Positions 26,868-33,068 of a stretch of DNA of 42,357 nucleotides are shown in pieces. The stretch is taken from positions 1 through 42,357 of the forward strand of contig NZ_MWQE01000015.1 in assembly GCF_002210285.1 (NCBI RefSeq), written 5' to 3'. The notes under the pieces were generated by a model. It did not search any database, was not told the origin of the DNA, and worked only from the letters and a program-made list of their open reading frames with translations. The translations under genes were made by a program, and so were the position numbers. Source of the stretch: Fibrobacter sp. UWR2 (GTDB lineage: Bacteria > Fibrobacterota > Fibrobacteria > Fibrobacterales > Fibrobacteraceae). The first letter of the stretch is position 1, and each line of letters begins with the position of its first letter.

Positions 26868-27380
26868 ATGATTGGGAAAAAGAACAACAAAGCTGCGGTT
26901 CGCACTCATGTTTCGCACGAATTCCCGCCGGTTTACGACCGTACTTCTCGCGTGCTGCTGCTCGGTTCTATCCCGTCGCCCAAGTCGCGTGAAGTTGGTT
27001 TTTATTACGGGCATCCGCAGAACCGCTTCTGGAAGGTGCTCGCTGCAGTCCTCGGCGAACCCCTCCCCGAGACCATCCCGCAAAAGAAGGCCATGCTCAA
27101 AAAACACCATGTCGCCCTCTGGGATGTACTGGAAAGCTGCACCATCGTGGGTGCCAGCGACACGAGCATTGAGGATGCCGTCCCGAATAAAATCGGCGGG
27201 CTCGTGAAGGCGTCGCATGTGGAGCGCATCTTTTGCACCGGGGCCACCGCCCACAAACTGTACCAGAAATATTGTGCGGCTGATGTCGGCATCGATGCCG
27301 AAAAGCTCCCGTCCACATCGCCTGCGAACTGCGCCGTCTCTTTCGAAAAGCTCGTAGAAGCCTATCGCAAAATCCTATAA
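26868..27380 (+). CDS. DNA-deoxyinosine / uracil-DNA glycosylase family protein
   Basis: A 170-residue protein of the UDG superfamily branch related to MUG and the hypoxanthine/deoxyinosine glycosylases. Key motifs are GSIPSPKS (33-40), YYGHPQNRFW (46-55), WDVLESC (85-91) and the C-terminal LPSTSPAN (147-154). Such enzymes remove deaminated bases (hypoxanthine from deamination of adenine, sometimes uracil) in base-excision repair. A TTG at 26853 is in frame, but the ATG at 26868 fits better. There is no Shine-Dalgarno; a TATATT at 26848-26853 lies 14 bases upstream. Substrate choice is inferred from family resemblance. Confidence 0.85.
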   Translation: MIGKKNNKAAVRTHVSHEFPPVYDRTSRVLLLGSIPSPKSREVGFYYGHPQNRFWKVLAAVLGEPLPETIPQKKAMLKKHHVALWDVLESCTIVGASDTSIEDAVPNKIGGLVKASHVERIFCTGATAHKLYQKYCAADVGIDAEKLPSTSPANCAVSFEKLVEAYRKIL

Positions 27381-27430
27381 GGGGCCCGCAGGGCAGCAAA
27401 ACATTTTATATTTGTGGTAAAGAGGAACTC

Positions 27431-27889
27431 ATGAGGATTTCTACAAAAGGTAGATACGCGTTGCGCGTGATGATTGACCTTGCCCGTAACCGCAAGGAAG
27501 GTTTCGTGAAGTTGCAGGAGCTCTCTGCCCGCCAGCAGATTTCGGAAAAGTACCTCGAAGGCATTCTCGGGACGCTCGTGCGCGGCAAGTTGCTCGAAGG
27601 CGCCCGCGGCAAGGGCGGCGGCTACCGTCTGAATGTAGATCCCGAAGATTGCAGCGTGTGGCAAATTCTTTCGCTCATGGAAACTTCCGTCGCGCCGGTA
27701 TCGTGCCTCGACGACGAGGTCAACAAGTGTTCGCGCGCAAAGACGTGCGTCACGCTCCCCGTGTGGAAGGAACTTGACACCATGATTCGCGATTATCTGG
27801 ACAATGTAAAGCTCGACCAGTTCGTCCGCAATACGCCCGAAAGCGAAGGCAAGGTTCCAGACGACAAAAACTGGAACTGCGGACTTTAA
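27431..27889 (+). CDS. Rrf2-family transcriptional regulator, IscR-like
   Basis: A 152-residue Rrf2 protein. The winged helix covers residues 1-75 (MRISTKGRYALRVMIDLA; ISEKYLEGILGTLVRGKLL; GKGGGYRL). Three cysteines at 92, 100 and 106 (C-x7-C-x5-C) are in the region where IscR holds its Fe-S cluster, so it probably senses Fe-S or redox state; a further Cys lies near the C terminus. An AGAGGA Shine-Dalgarno and a TATATT (27407-27412) precede it. There are no isc or suf genes nearby. Rrf2 proteins also control cysteine genes in some bacteria (CymR), so a link with mccBA downstream is possible but not shown. Confidence 0.9.
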   Translation: MRISTKGRYALRVMIDLARNRKEGFVKLQELSARQQISEKYLEGILGTLVRGKLLEGARGKGGGYRLNVDPEDCSVWQILSLMETSVAPVSCLDDEVNKCSRAKTCVTLPVWKELDTMIRDYLDNVKLDQFVRNTPESEGKVPDDKNWNCGL

Positions 27890-27904
27890 TCCCGTCGTAT
27901 CAAG

Positions 27905-28444
27905 TTAAAGGCTCTTTTCGAATTCCGCCAGGAATGCGCGGCCCTGTTCCCATTCCTTCAAGTCGGAGTCGGAATTGATGTGCCCGAGTGCGCCTGCTCT
28001 GAACAAACTAGCGCCCCATGCGCCTGCGAAAAACTTCGAGCGCTCTATCGTGACAAACTCGTCGTTGTCGCTTGCCACTACGGCGGCTGGCACGGGCAAC
28101 CTCACGAGCGGCATCGGTGCAAACGACTTGATGATGTCGATGTTGTCTACGTCGCTTGGCGAAACGAGGAAAACTCCCTTGACATGTGCGGGCACGTTCC
28201 CTTCTGCAAGTTTTTCCGAAAGCCAAAGGACTGTCGTTGCAACGCCCAGGCTGTGCGCGACGAGGATTGTGTCGGAACTAAACCCTGCGACTGCCTTGTC
28301 GAGCGTTTCGACCCATTCCTCTTTTTGCGGCTTGTCCCAGCTGCGCTGTTCCACGCGGACCGCATTCGGCAAACTCTTGGCCCAAAAACTCTGCCAGTGC
28401 TTAGGGCCGGAATTGTTCAATCCGGGTACAATCAAATAGTTCAT
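27905..28444 (-). CDS. RBBP9/YdeN-type serine hydrolase
   Basis: A 179-residue small alpha/beta hydrolase. It starts MNYLIVPGLNNSGPKHWQ, the usual opening of the RBBP9/YdeN family. The nucleophile is Ser65 in AHSLG, the acid is Asp126 or Asp128 in SDNDEFV, and the base is His155 in GHINSDS. The physiological substrate of this family is not established. A GGAGG lies 6 bases before the ATG. It is convergent with the Rrf2 gene and divergent from the LysR gene, so it is a single-gene unit. Confidence 0.88.
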   Translation of the reverse strand: MNYLIVPGLNNSGPKHWQSFWAKSLPNAVRVEQRSWDKPQKEEWVETLDKAVAGFSSDTILVAHSLGVATTVLWLSEKLAEGNVPAHVKGVFLVSPSDVDNIDIIKSFAPMPLVRLPVPAAVVASDNDEFVTIERSKFFAGAWGASLFRAGALGHINSDSDLKEWEQGRAFLAEFEKSL

Positions 28445-28521
28445 TTATGGCCTCCGTACAATTTTCGCCAGGAAAAGTAGATTAAAACGGGTAAAAACAG
28501 AAGATTAGAACGGTAATAGCG

Positions 28522-28531
28522 AGTTATAACT
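28522..28531 (+). promoter_or_regulatory. Palindrome upstream of the LysR-gene promoter
   Basis: AGTTATAACT is a perfect 10-base palindrome 19 bases upstream of the -35 box. A similar AGTATAACT (29617-29625) lies 17 bases upstream of the mccBA -35 box. The position suits an upstream regulator-binding site, but a 10-base palindrome in A+T-rich DNA could also be chance. Confidence 0.4.
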
Positions 28532-28550
28532 AAAATTTATCACAAAACGG

Positions 28551-28579
28551 TTGATGACTGTGTCTCTTTATTCTATATT
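28551..28579 (+). promoter_or_regulatory. Promoter of the LysR-type regulator gene
   Basis: TTGATG (28551-28556), 17-base spacer, TATATT (28574-28579). The spacing is ideal for a sigma-70-type promoter. It is the same architecture as the mccBA and metY promoters. Confidence 0.75.
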
Positions 28580-28581
28580 TC

Positions 28582-28598
28582 CCTATAGAAACAATAGG
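28582..28598 (+). promoter_or_regulatory. CCTA-N9-TAGG box at the LysR-gene start site
   Basis: CCTATAGAAACAATAGG is an inverted repeat (CCTAT/ATAGG) that starts two bases after the -10 box and so covers the expected transcription start. It contains a T-N11-A, as LysR-type binding sites do. The same 17-base layout occurs at 29675-29691 and 41017-41033. Confidence 0.6.
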
Positions 28599-28647
28599 AA
28601 AACAAGCGGCAACTACAAAATCTTTAGGATGACAAACCGGGGTACTC

Positions 28648-29580
28648 ATGACTCTACAGCAACTACGTTACGCCATCGGAATCGCAGAGACCGGCTCCTT
28701 CAACAAGGCCGCCGAGAAGCTTTACATATCGCAGCCGTCGCTCACGGCAGCCATCCGCGACCTCGAAGACGAGATGAACATCCTCATCTTCAACCGCACC
28801 AGTCGCGGCGTGACCCTCACCAACGAGGGCGAGGAATTTATCGCGTATGCGCGCGAACTGTACCACCATTACGAAATCGTCATGGATAAGTACGGCAAGT
28901 CGGGCAAGCGCAAAAAGAAGTTCGCCGTCTCCACGCAGCACTACTCCTTCGCCGTCAAGAGCTTTGTCGAGACCGTCAAGCTGTTCGATACCGACAAGTA
29001 CGAGTTTGCCATCCGCGAAACCCGTACCAGGGAAGTCATCGAAGATGTAGCCTCTTTCAAGAGCGATATCGGCATCCTCTACCTGAGCGATTTCAACCGC
29101 AAGGTTATCCAGAGCCTCTTGAATGCGCGCGACCTCGCGTTCCACAAGCTTATCGAGTGTAAGGCCTACGTTTACCTGTGGAAGGGCCACCCGCTTGCGA
29201 AGCAGCCGTTCATCACGTTTGAACAGCTGGCCGATTACCCGTGCCTCTCCTTTGAACAGGGCGATAACAGCTCGTTCTATTTTGCCGAGGAGATTTTAAG
29301 TACAAGCGAATACAACCGCACCATCAAGGCGAACGACCGCGCGACCATGCTGAACCTGATGATCGGCCTCAACGGCTACACGCTCTGCTCGGGCATTATC
29401 TGCGAAGAGCTGAACGGCAGTGACTACCTGGCCGTGCCCTTCAAGGACAAGAGCGCCGAGGCCCACCGCGTGATGGAAATCGGTTACATCTCCAAGCGCA
29501 ACATGCTGCTCGGCCTGGCAGGCGAACGCTACGTAGAGGAACTGCAGAAGTACCTTGCGAAGTGCGAACGCGCGGAGTAG
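28648..29580 (+). CDS. LysR-type transcriptional regulator, probable sulfur amino-acid regulator
   Basis: A 310-residue LysR protein. The N-terminal winged helix (residues 1-60) reads MTLQQLRYAIGIAETGSF, then AAEKLYISQPSLTAAIRDLE, then FNRTSRGVTLTNEG in the family order. The effector-binding domain follows, including IGILYLSDFNRKV and GLNGYTLCSGI. It lies directly upstream of mccBA on the same strand, 305 bases apart. Its own promoter carries the same 17-base box as mccBA and metY, so it is the leading candidate regulator of cysteine and methionine synthesis here, possibly with autoregulation. That role is inference from context; the effector is unknown. Confidence 0.9.
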   Translation: MTLQQLRYAIGIAETGSFNKAAEKLYISQPSLTAAIRDLEDEMNILIFNRTSRGVTLTNEGEEFIAYARELYHHYEIVMDKYGKSGKRKKKFAVSTQHYSFAVKSFVETVKLFDTDKYEFAIRETRTREVIEDVASFKSDIGILYLSDFNRKVIQSLLNARDLAFHKLIECKAYVYLWKGHPLAKQPFITFEQLADYPCLSFEQGDNSSFYFAEEILSTSEYNRTIKANDRATMLNLMIGLNGYTLCSGIICEELNGSDYLAVPFKDKSAEAHRVMEIGYISKRNMLLGLAGERYVEELQKYLAKCERAE

Positions 29581-29601
29581 GGTATAATATTTGCCTATAC
29601 C
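29581..29601 (+). repeat. Inverted repeat GGTATA-N9-TATACC after the LysR gene
   Basis: GGTATA (29581-29586) and TATACC (29596-29601) form a perfect 6-base inverted repeat immediately after the LysR stop codon, about 40 bases before the mccBA -35 box. It contains a T-N11-A. It could be an upstream LysR-type site, or a weak stem at the end of the LysR mRNA; no T run follows. Confidence 0.4.
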
Positions 29602-29642
29602 TAGCGAACGGAAAATAGTATAACTAAATGGTGGGAATTTGA

Positions 29643-29671
29643 TTGACGCAGGAATAGTTTGTATCTATATT
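29643..29671 (+). promoter_or_regulatory. Promoter of the mccBA leader and operon
   Basis: TTGACG (29643-29648), 17-base spacer, TATATT (29666-29671). It is a near-consensus sigma-70-type promoter. Transcription would begin around 29678, giving a leader of about 205 bases before mccB. Confidence 0.8.
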
Positions 29672-29674
29672 TTC

Positions 29675-29691
29675 CCTACCAAAACAATAGG
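29675..29691 (+). promoter_or_regulatory. CCTA-N9-TAGG box at the mccBA start site
   Basis: CCTACCAAAACAATAGG begins three bases after the -10 box. The right half (AATAGGAA) matches the LysR-gene box base for base and also supplies the AGGA Shine-Dalgarno for the leader peptide at 29700. It overlaps the expected start site, a position that suits repression. Confidence 0.6.
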
Positions 29692-29699
29692 AATATAAA

Positions 29700-29756
29700 A
29701 TGATTCAAGTTTTTGCGTACATGTGTTGTGTGTGTCGATGTCGGGCGGGCGACTAG
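29700..29756 (+). CDS. Cysteine-rich leader peptide of the mccBA operon
   Basis: An 18-codon ORF, MIQVFAYMCCVCRCRAGD, with TAG at 29754-29756. Four of its residues are Cys, at 9, 10, 12 and 14 (TGT codons at 29724, 29727, 29733 and 29739). AGGA at 29689-29692 lies 7 bases before the ATG, a good Shine-Dalgarno. It sits between the promoter and an intrinsic terminator upstream of cysteine-forming genes. This is the layout of an attenuator leader peptide that reads cysteinyl-tRNA supply through ribosome stalling. The function is inferred, but the placement, Cys density and RNA pairing (next entries) agree. Confidence 0.85.
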   Translation: MIQVFAYMCCVCRCRAGD

Positions 29757-29804
29757 TTTTTAGGCTATTGGTTTAACCAGACTTTAAACAGGTTCCCGCT
29801 CGGC
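29740..29804 (+). promoter_or_regulatory. Antiterminator pairing of the mccBA attenuator
   Basis: Bases 29740-29749 (GTCGGGCGGG, the end of the leader-peptide coding region) can pair with 29795-29804 (CCCGCTCGGC) over ten continuous base pairs, two of them G-U. The second segment is the 5' arm of the terminator, so the two structures exclude each other. A ribosome stalled at the first Cys codons (29724-29729) would leave 29740-29749 free and allow readthrough. One at the stop codon would cover it and favour termination. A small GTCG/CGAC hairpin (29740-29753) could act as the protector. Confidence 0.75.
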
Positions 29805-29830
29805 TGTGTCTCCGGAGCGGGACTTTTTTT
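29794..29830 (+). terminator. Intrinsic terminator (attenuator) in the mccBA leader
   Basis: TCCCGCTC (29794-29801) pairs perfectly with GAGCGGGA (29815-29822); GG/CC pairs can extend the stem inward. A seven-base T run at 29824-29830 follows. The terminator lies between the leader peptide and mccB, 55 bases before the mccB start, so it must be read through for expression. Confidence 0.9.
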
Positions 29831-29885
29831 ATTCAAACATTCATCAATGCGCGGCGCGGCAATACAAGGCGCCAAAGGATTTAAA

Positions 29886-31046
29886 ATGTCAACTTCTAAG
29901 TATATCGAAACGAAACTCATTCACGGCGGCATCGATGGCGATAGCGTAACGGGTGCTGTCAATGTACCCATCTACCAGACTTCTACCTACAGGCAGGCGG
30001 GTCTCGGCGAAAACACCGGCTGGGAATATTCCCGCACGGGTAACCCCACGCGCGCAGCACTCGAAGCATTGATTGCCGACCTTGAAGGCGGTGTCGCGGG
30101 CTTTGCTTTTGGCAGCGGTATGGCGGCGACTTCTACGGTGCTTTCGCTTTTTAAGCAGGGCGATCGCATTATTATCTCGAGCAATGTCTATGGCGGAACC
30201 TTCCGCGTTCTGGATAAAGTATTCAAGAACCTCGGCATTGCCTATTCTATCGAAGATACCACCGACTTGGCGACGCTCGATACCAAAGTGACGCCCGATG
30301 TAAAGGCCTTCTTTATCGAAAGCCCGGCGAACCCGCTCCTGACCGTGACGGATTTGGCTGGTGTCGCTGCCATCGCCAAGAAGCATGGAATTTTGACCAT
30401 TGTCGATAACACCTTCATGACTCCGTATTTGCAGCGTCCGCTGGAACTTGGCGCCGACATCGTGGTGCATTCTGCGACCAAGTACTTGGGCGGCCATAGC
30501 GATGTGGTGGCTGGCCTTGCAGTGACCAACAATAAAGAAATCGCAGAAAAGCTCGCGTTCAACCAGAATGCCGTGGGCGCGGTGCTTGGCCCCTTCGATT
30601 CGTTCCTCCTGATTCGCGGCATCAAGACGCTTGGCGTGCGCCTTGATCGCCATACCGAAAATGCGGAACGCATTGCCCGCTATCTGGAGCAGCATGAAGC
30701 CGTGAAGCGTGTTTATTATCCGGGACTCCCGACCGCTCAGGGTTACGAAATCAACAAGAAGCAGGCCAAGAACGGCGGCGCCATGATCTCTTTTGAGCTT
30801 TACGAAAACTACGACATCAAGAGATTCTTCAAGGGTTTGCAGCTGATTTCGCTCGCCGAAAGTCTGGGCGGTGTTGAAAGCCTCGTATGCCATCCGGCTA
30901 CCATGACCCACGCCTCTATTCCGAAGGAAATTCGCGAGAAGGTGGGCATTACCGACGGACTCATTCGTTTGTCTGTAGGTATCGAAAAAGTCGATGACAT
31001 TATCTTGGATTTGAACGCTGGCATCAACGCCGCGAAGGAAGCGTAA
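29886..31046 (+). CDS. mccB: MccB-like cystathionine gamma-lyase / homocysteine gamma-lyase
   Basis: A 386-residue PLP enzyme of the Cys/Met metabolism family. Motifs are GAVNVPIYQTSTY, EYSRTGNPTR (46-56), SGMAA, the SATKYLGGHSDV block with PLP lysine 199, and GITDGLIRLSVGIE near the end. By eye it resembles Bacillus MccB closely, which cleaves cystathionine to cysteine, 2-oxobutyrate and ammonia. An in-frame ATG at 29847 has no Shine-Dalgarno; AAAGGA (29874-29879) lies 6 bases before the ATG at 29886, which is chosen. It is in an operon with mccA (one base apart) under the cysteine-rich leader. MetB or related gamma-lyase activity cannot be excluded from sequence alone. Confidence 0.88.
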   Translation: MSTSKYIETKLIHGGIDGDSVTGAVNVPIYQTSTYRQAGLGENTGWEYSRTGNPTRAALEALIADLEGGVAGFAFGSGMAATSTVLSLFKQGDRIIISSNVYGGTFRVLDKVFKNLGIAYSIEDTTDLATLDTKVTPDVKAFFIESPANPLLTVTDLAGVAAIAKKHGILTIVDNTFMTPYLQRPLELGADIVVHSATKYLGGHSDVVAGLAVTNNKEIAEKLAFNQNAVGAVLGPFDSFLLIRGIKTLGVRLDRHTENAERIARYLEQHEAVKRVYYPGLPTAQGYEINKKQAKNGGAMISFELYENYDIKRFFKGLQLISLAESLGGVESLVCHPATMTHASIPKEIREKVGITDGLIRLSVGIEKVDDIILDLNAGINAAKEA

Positions 31047-31047
31047 T

Positions 31048-31959
31048 ATGCATTACTACGAATCAATGCAATCTTTAATCGGGAAGACTCCGCTTGTAAA
31101 GCTTACGCATGTCGGTGTGCCCGAAGGCGTGAACCTGTTTGTGAAACTTGAACTCTGGAACCCCTCGGGCAGCGTGAAGGACCGTACCGGCCTTTACATG
31201 GTGAACGACGCTCTCGCAAAAGGAACGCTCAAGCCGGATGGAACCATCGTCGAGGCGACTGCGGGCAACACCGGCCTTGGCATTGCCTTCGCCGCGCTCA
31301 ATCGCGGCATCCGTGTGATATTCGTGGTGCCCACCAAGTTCTCGCAAGAAAAACAGACGCTCTTGCGCGCGCTCGGGGCAGAACTCATCAACACCCCGCG
31401 CGAAGAAGGCATGCTCGGCGCCGAAAAGAAGGCCGAAGAACTCTTGACGCAAATTCCCGGTGCTGTTTCGCTTAGGCAGTTCCGCAACATGGCCAACCCG
31501 CTTGCCCATTACGAAACCACCGGCCCCGAAATTTACGACGACCTGGACGGACACGTAGATTACGTGGTGGCGGGCGCAGGCAGCGGCGGCACCTTCAGCG
31601 GCATTCTCAAGGCGCTCAAGGAACGCAACCCGAACATCAAGGGCGTGCTTGCAGACCCTATAGGCTCTACCATGGGCGGCGGCGAACATGGCGACTACAA
31701 CATTGAAGGAATTGGCAACGACTTTATCGCCGACACCATGGACATGTCGCTCGTGGATCAGGTCGTCAAAATCAATGACGATGACGCCTTCGGTGGCGCC
31801 CGCGAACTCGCCAAGAAGGAAGGAATCTTCGCAGGCTCCTCTTCGGGTGCGGCATTCACTGCTGCCAAGAAACTCATCGCCTCGGGCGCCCGCGGAAACA
31901 TCGTGTTCGTGGCCCCCGACCGCGGCGACCGTTACTTCAGCAAAGGATTGTATGAGTAA
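31048..31959 (+). CDS. mccA: MccA/CysK-type cysteine synthase or cystathionine beta-synthase
   Basis: A 303-residue fold-type II PLP enzyme. The PLP lysine is Lys44 in NPSGSVKDR. The substrate loop reads EATAGNTGLG and the phosphate-binding loop is GAGSGGTFSG. GSSSGAA and a C-terminal PDRGDRYFSK follow. EATAGNTG (rather than EPTSGNTG) and the DRYFSK end resemble Bacillus MccA, which condenses serine or O-acetylserine with homocysteine to cystathionine. With mccB this would complete the reverse transsulfuration route from homocysteine to cysteine. Plain O-acetylserine sulfhydrylase activity is the main alternative. A terminator follows. Confidence 0.87.
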   Translation: MHYYESMQSLIGKTPLVKLTHVGVPEGVNLFVKLELWNPSGSVKDRTGLYMVNDALAKGTLKPDGTIVEATAGNTGLGIAFAALNRGIRVIFVVPTKFSQEKQTLLRALGAELINTPREEGMLGAEKKAEELLTQIPGAVSLRQFRNMANPLAHYETTGPEIYDDLDGHVDYVVAGAGSGGTFSGILKALKERNPNIKGVLADPIGSTMGGGEHGDYNIEGIGNDFIADTMDMSLVDQVVKINDDDAFGGARELAKKEGIFAGSSSGAAFTAAKKLIASGARGNIVFVAPDRGDRYFSKGLYE

Positions 31960-31990
31960 AGTTCTCTAATTTTTTGCCATATATCTCAAA

Positions 31991-32017
31991 ACTCCACCAG
32001 GCTGGTGGAGTTTTTTT
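31991..32017 (+). terminator. Intrinsic terminator of the mccBA operon
   Basis: ACTCCACCA (31991-31999) pairs perfectly with TGGTGGAGT (32003-32011) around a three-base loop, followed by seven T residues (32011-32017). It lies 32 bases after the mccA stop. Confidence 0.93.
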
Positions 32018-32050
32018 GTATAATGTGAGGAAAGGGGCTGTTTTAAGAAA

Positions 32051-32836
32051 TCACTCAACAATACATTTAGAAGCGAGCAACATAAGGACGGTAGCTAACT
32101 GTCCTTTATCTTTGCTATACGCTTTTACAAGTGCTTTTAAGGTGTACTCTTTTTTTAGAGTACTTATCATGCATTTACTTATCGACTTTGGTAATCCGAG
32201 TTGATTCAAGTATTCGGTAAAACTCTTTTCTATTTCAGGAGTAAACTTGTCGGGAAGGCATTCAAGAACATAATCAACACCCCATACATTATTGTTTTCT
32301 GGATAACCATTCTCCAAAACAACTTGCACAAGACGAGATTTGTCTTTGATTATTTTATTATAAACGCAATTGCAGACCTTGCCCGCCTCCTTATTGCCAA
32401 GAATTGCTTTTTCTTGTTCTTTACATTCCGCCAGATATTCTTTTTTGTTGAGACTGTTTAGCAAGGTGTCTGCAAACGCCTTCGCCTCTTCCTCGGTAAT
32501 CTGTGAACTTGTTTCTTCATATTCTTTGTCGCAAGCAGCCACAGCATCCGACAAGAACGATGTAAAGTTATAGTCCTGATCGCCCGCCTGCATTTCGGCA
32601 TCGAGCCTCAGGTATTCTTTTTCGCTATATGAGCCTTGCAAACGTGCGAGTACGCACCCGCAAACCCATTCGTTCGCATTTTCGGAGCAGTCCTTCAAAA
32701 ATGCTTGTTGCGTTGCCTCCGAGAAGGTGAATTCCCCGGTATTGCTTTTCTTGGCGACAAAAGCTGCCGCCCCGCCAGCCACGGCATATGCCGCCGCAAA
32801 AAGCAGCCCGATTAGCAACAATTTCACGTTCCGCAT
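32051..32836 (-). CDS. Membrane-anchored hypothetical protein with repeated Cys motifs
   Basis: A 261-residue protein I do not recognise. Residues about 4-27 are a hydrophobic signal anchor or uncleaved signal. The rest is soluble and contains two similar Cys units, C50-x8-C59-x-C61 and C138-x16-C155-x-C157, each inside a short helical-looking block, plus further single cysteines (102, and later ones). This points to an exported domain duplicated inside the protein, with disulfides or bound metal possible. A GGAGG seven bases before the ATG fixes the start. It stands alone on the minus strand, convergent with mccA, and the tandem repeat at 32971-33032 lies upstream. Confidence 0.75.
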   Translation of the reverse strand: MRNVKLLLIGLLFAAAYAVAGGAAAFVAKKSNTGEFTFSEATQQAFLKDCSENANEWVCGCVLARLQGSYSEKEYLRLDAEMQAGDQDYNFTSFLSDAVAACDKEYEETSSQITEEEAKAFADTLLNSLNKKEYLAECKEQEKAILGNKEAGKVCNCVYNKIIKDKSRLVQVVLENGYPENNNVWGVDYVLECLPDKFTPEIEKSFTEYLNQLGLPKSISKCMISTLKKEYTLKALVKAYSKDKGQLATVLMLLASKCIVE

Positions 32837-32970
32837 GGCGCAACCTCCGGAAAATAGTTCTCAGCCATAAAGATACATTCTGCGGGTGTCAAAAGATGAC
32901 AATCGCGAAATTTTTCGAAAAAACGTGAGGAAATGCGGGGATTCGACCCTAAAATGAGGAAAATGGGGAA

Positions 32971-33032
32971 TTTACTGTGACATTTTACAGTGACATTTTA
33001 CAGTGACATTTATAGGGACATTTATGGTGACA
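32971..33032. repeat. Tandem repeat, five copies of a 12-13 base unit
   Basis: Five head-to-tail copies of a TTT(T)ACAGTGACA-like unit: 32971-32982, 32983-32995, 32996-33008, 33009-33020 and 33021-33032. The second and third copies are identical; the last two have drifted (TTTATAGGGACA, TTTATGGTGACA). It lies in the non-coding gap between the RecQ-fusion stop (33069) and the hypothetical gene start (32836). Copies 1 and 2 also form a small inverted pair (ACTGT/ACAGT). Role unknown. Confidence 0.85.
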
Positions 33033-33068
33033 TCCGAAATTAGATCAGAGTTAGTGAATGCCGAGGAA

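Noticed and set aside
27381-27400. GCCC-GCA-GGGC stem before the Rrf2 gene as a terminator
   Set aside because: Only four base pairs with an A-rich tail; too weak to call.
28629-28889. Leader ORF (ATG at 28629) overlapping the LysR gene
   Set aside because: It continues far into the LysR gene in another frame, is rich in Arg, His and Thr, and has none of the Cys or Met coding seen in the other two leaders.
29847-29886. Upstream in-frame ATG (29847) as the mccB start
   Set aside because: No Shine-Dalgarno, and the 13 extra residues are not like the family. The ATG at 29886 has AAAGGA at the right distance.
32971-33032. CRISPR array
   Set aside because: Units of 12-13 bases are directly adjacent with no unique spacers, and no cas genes are near.
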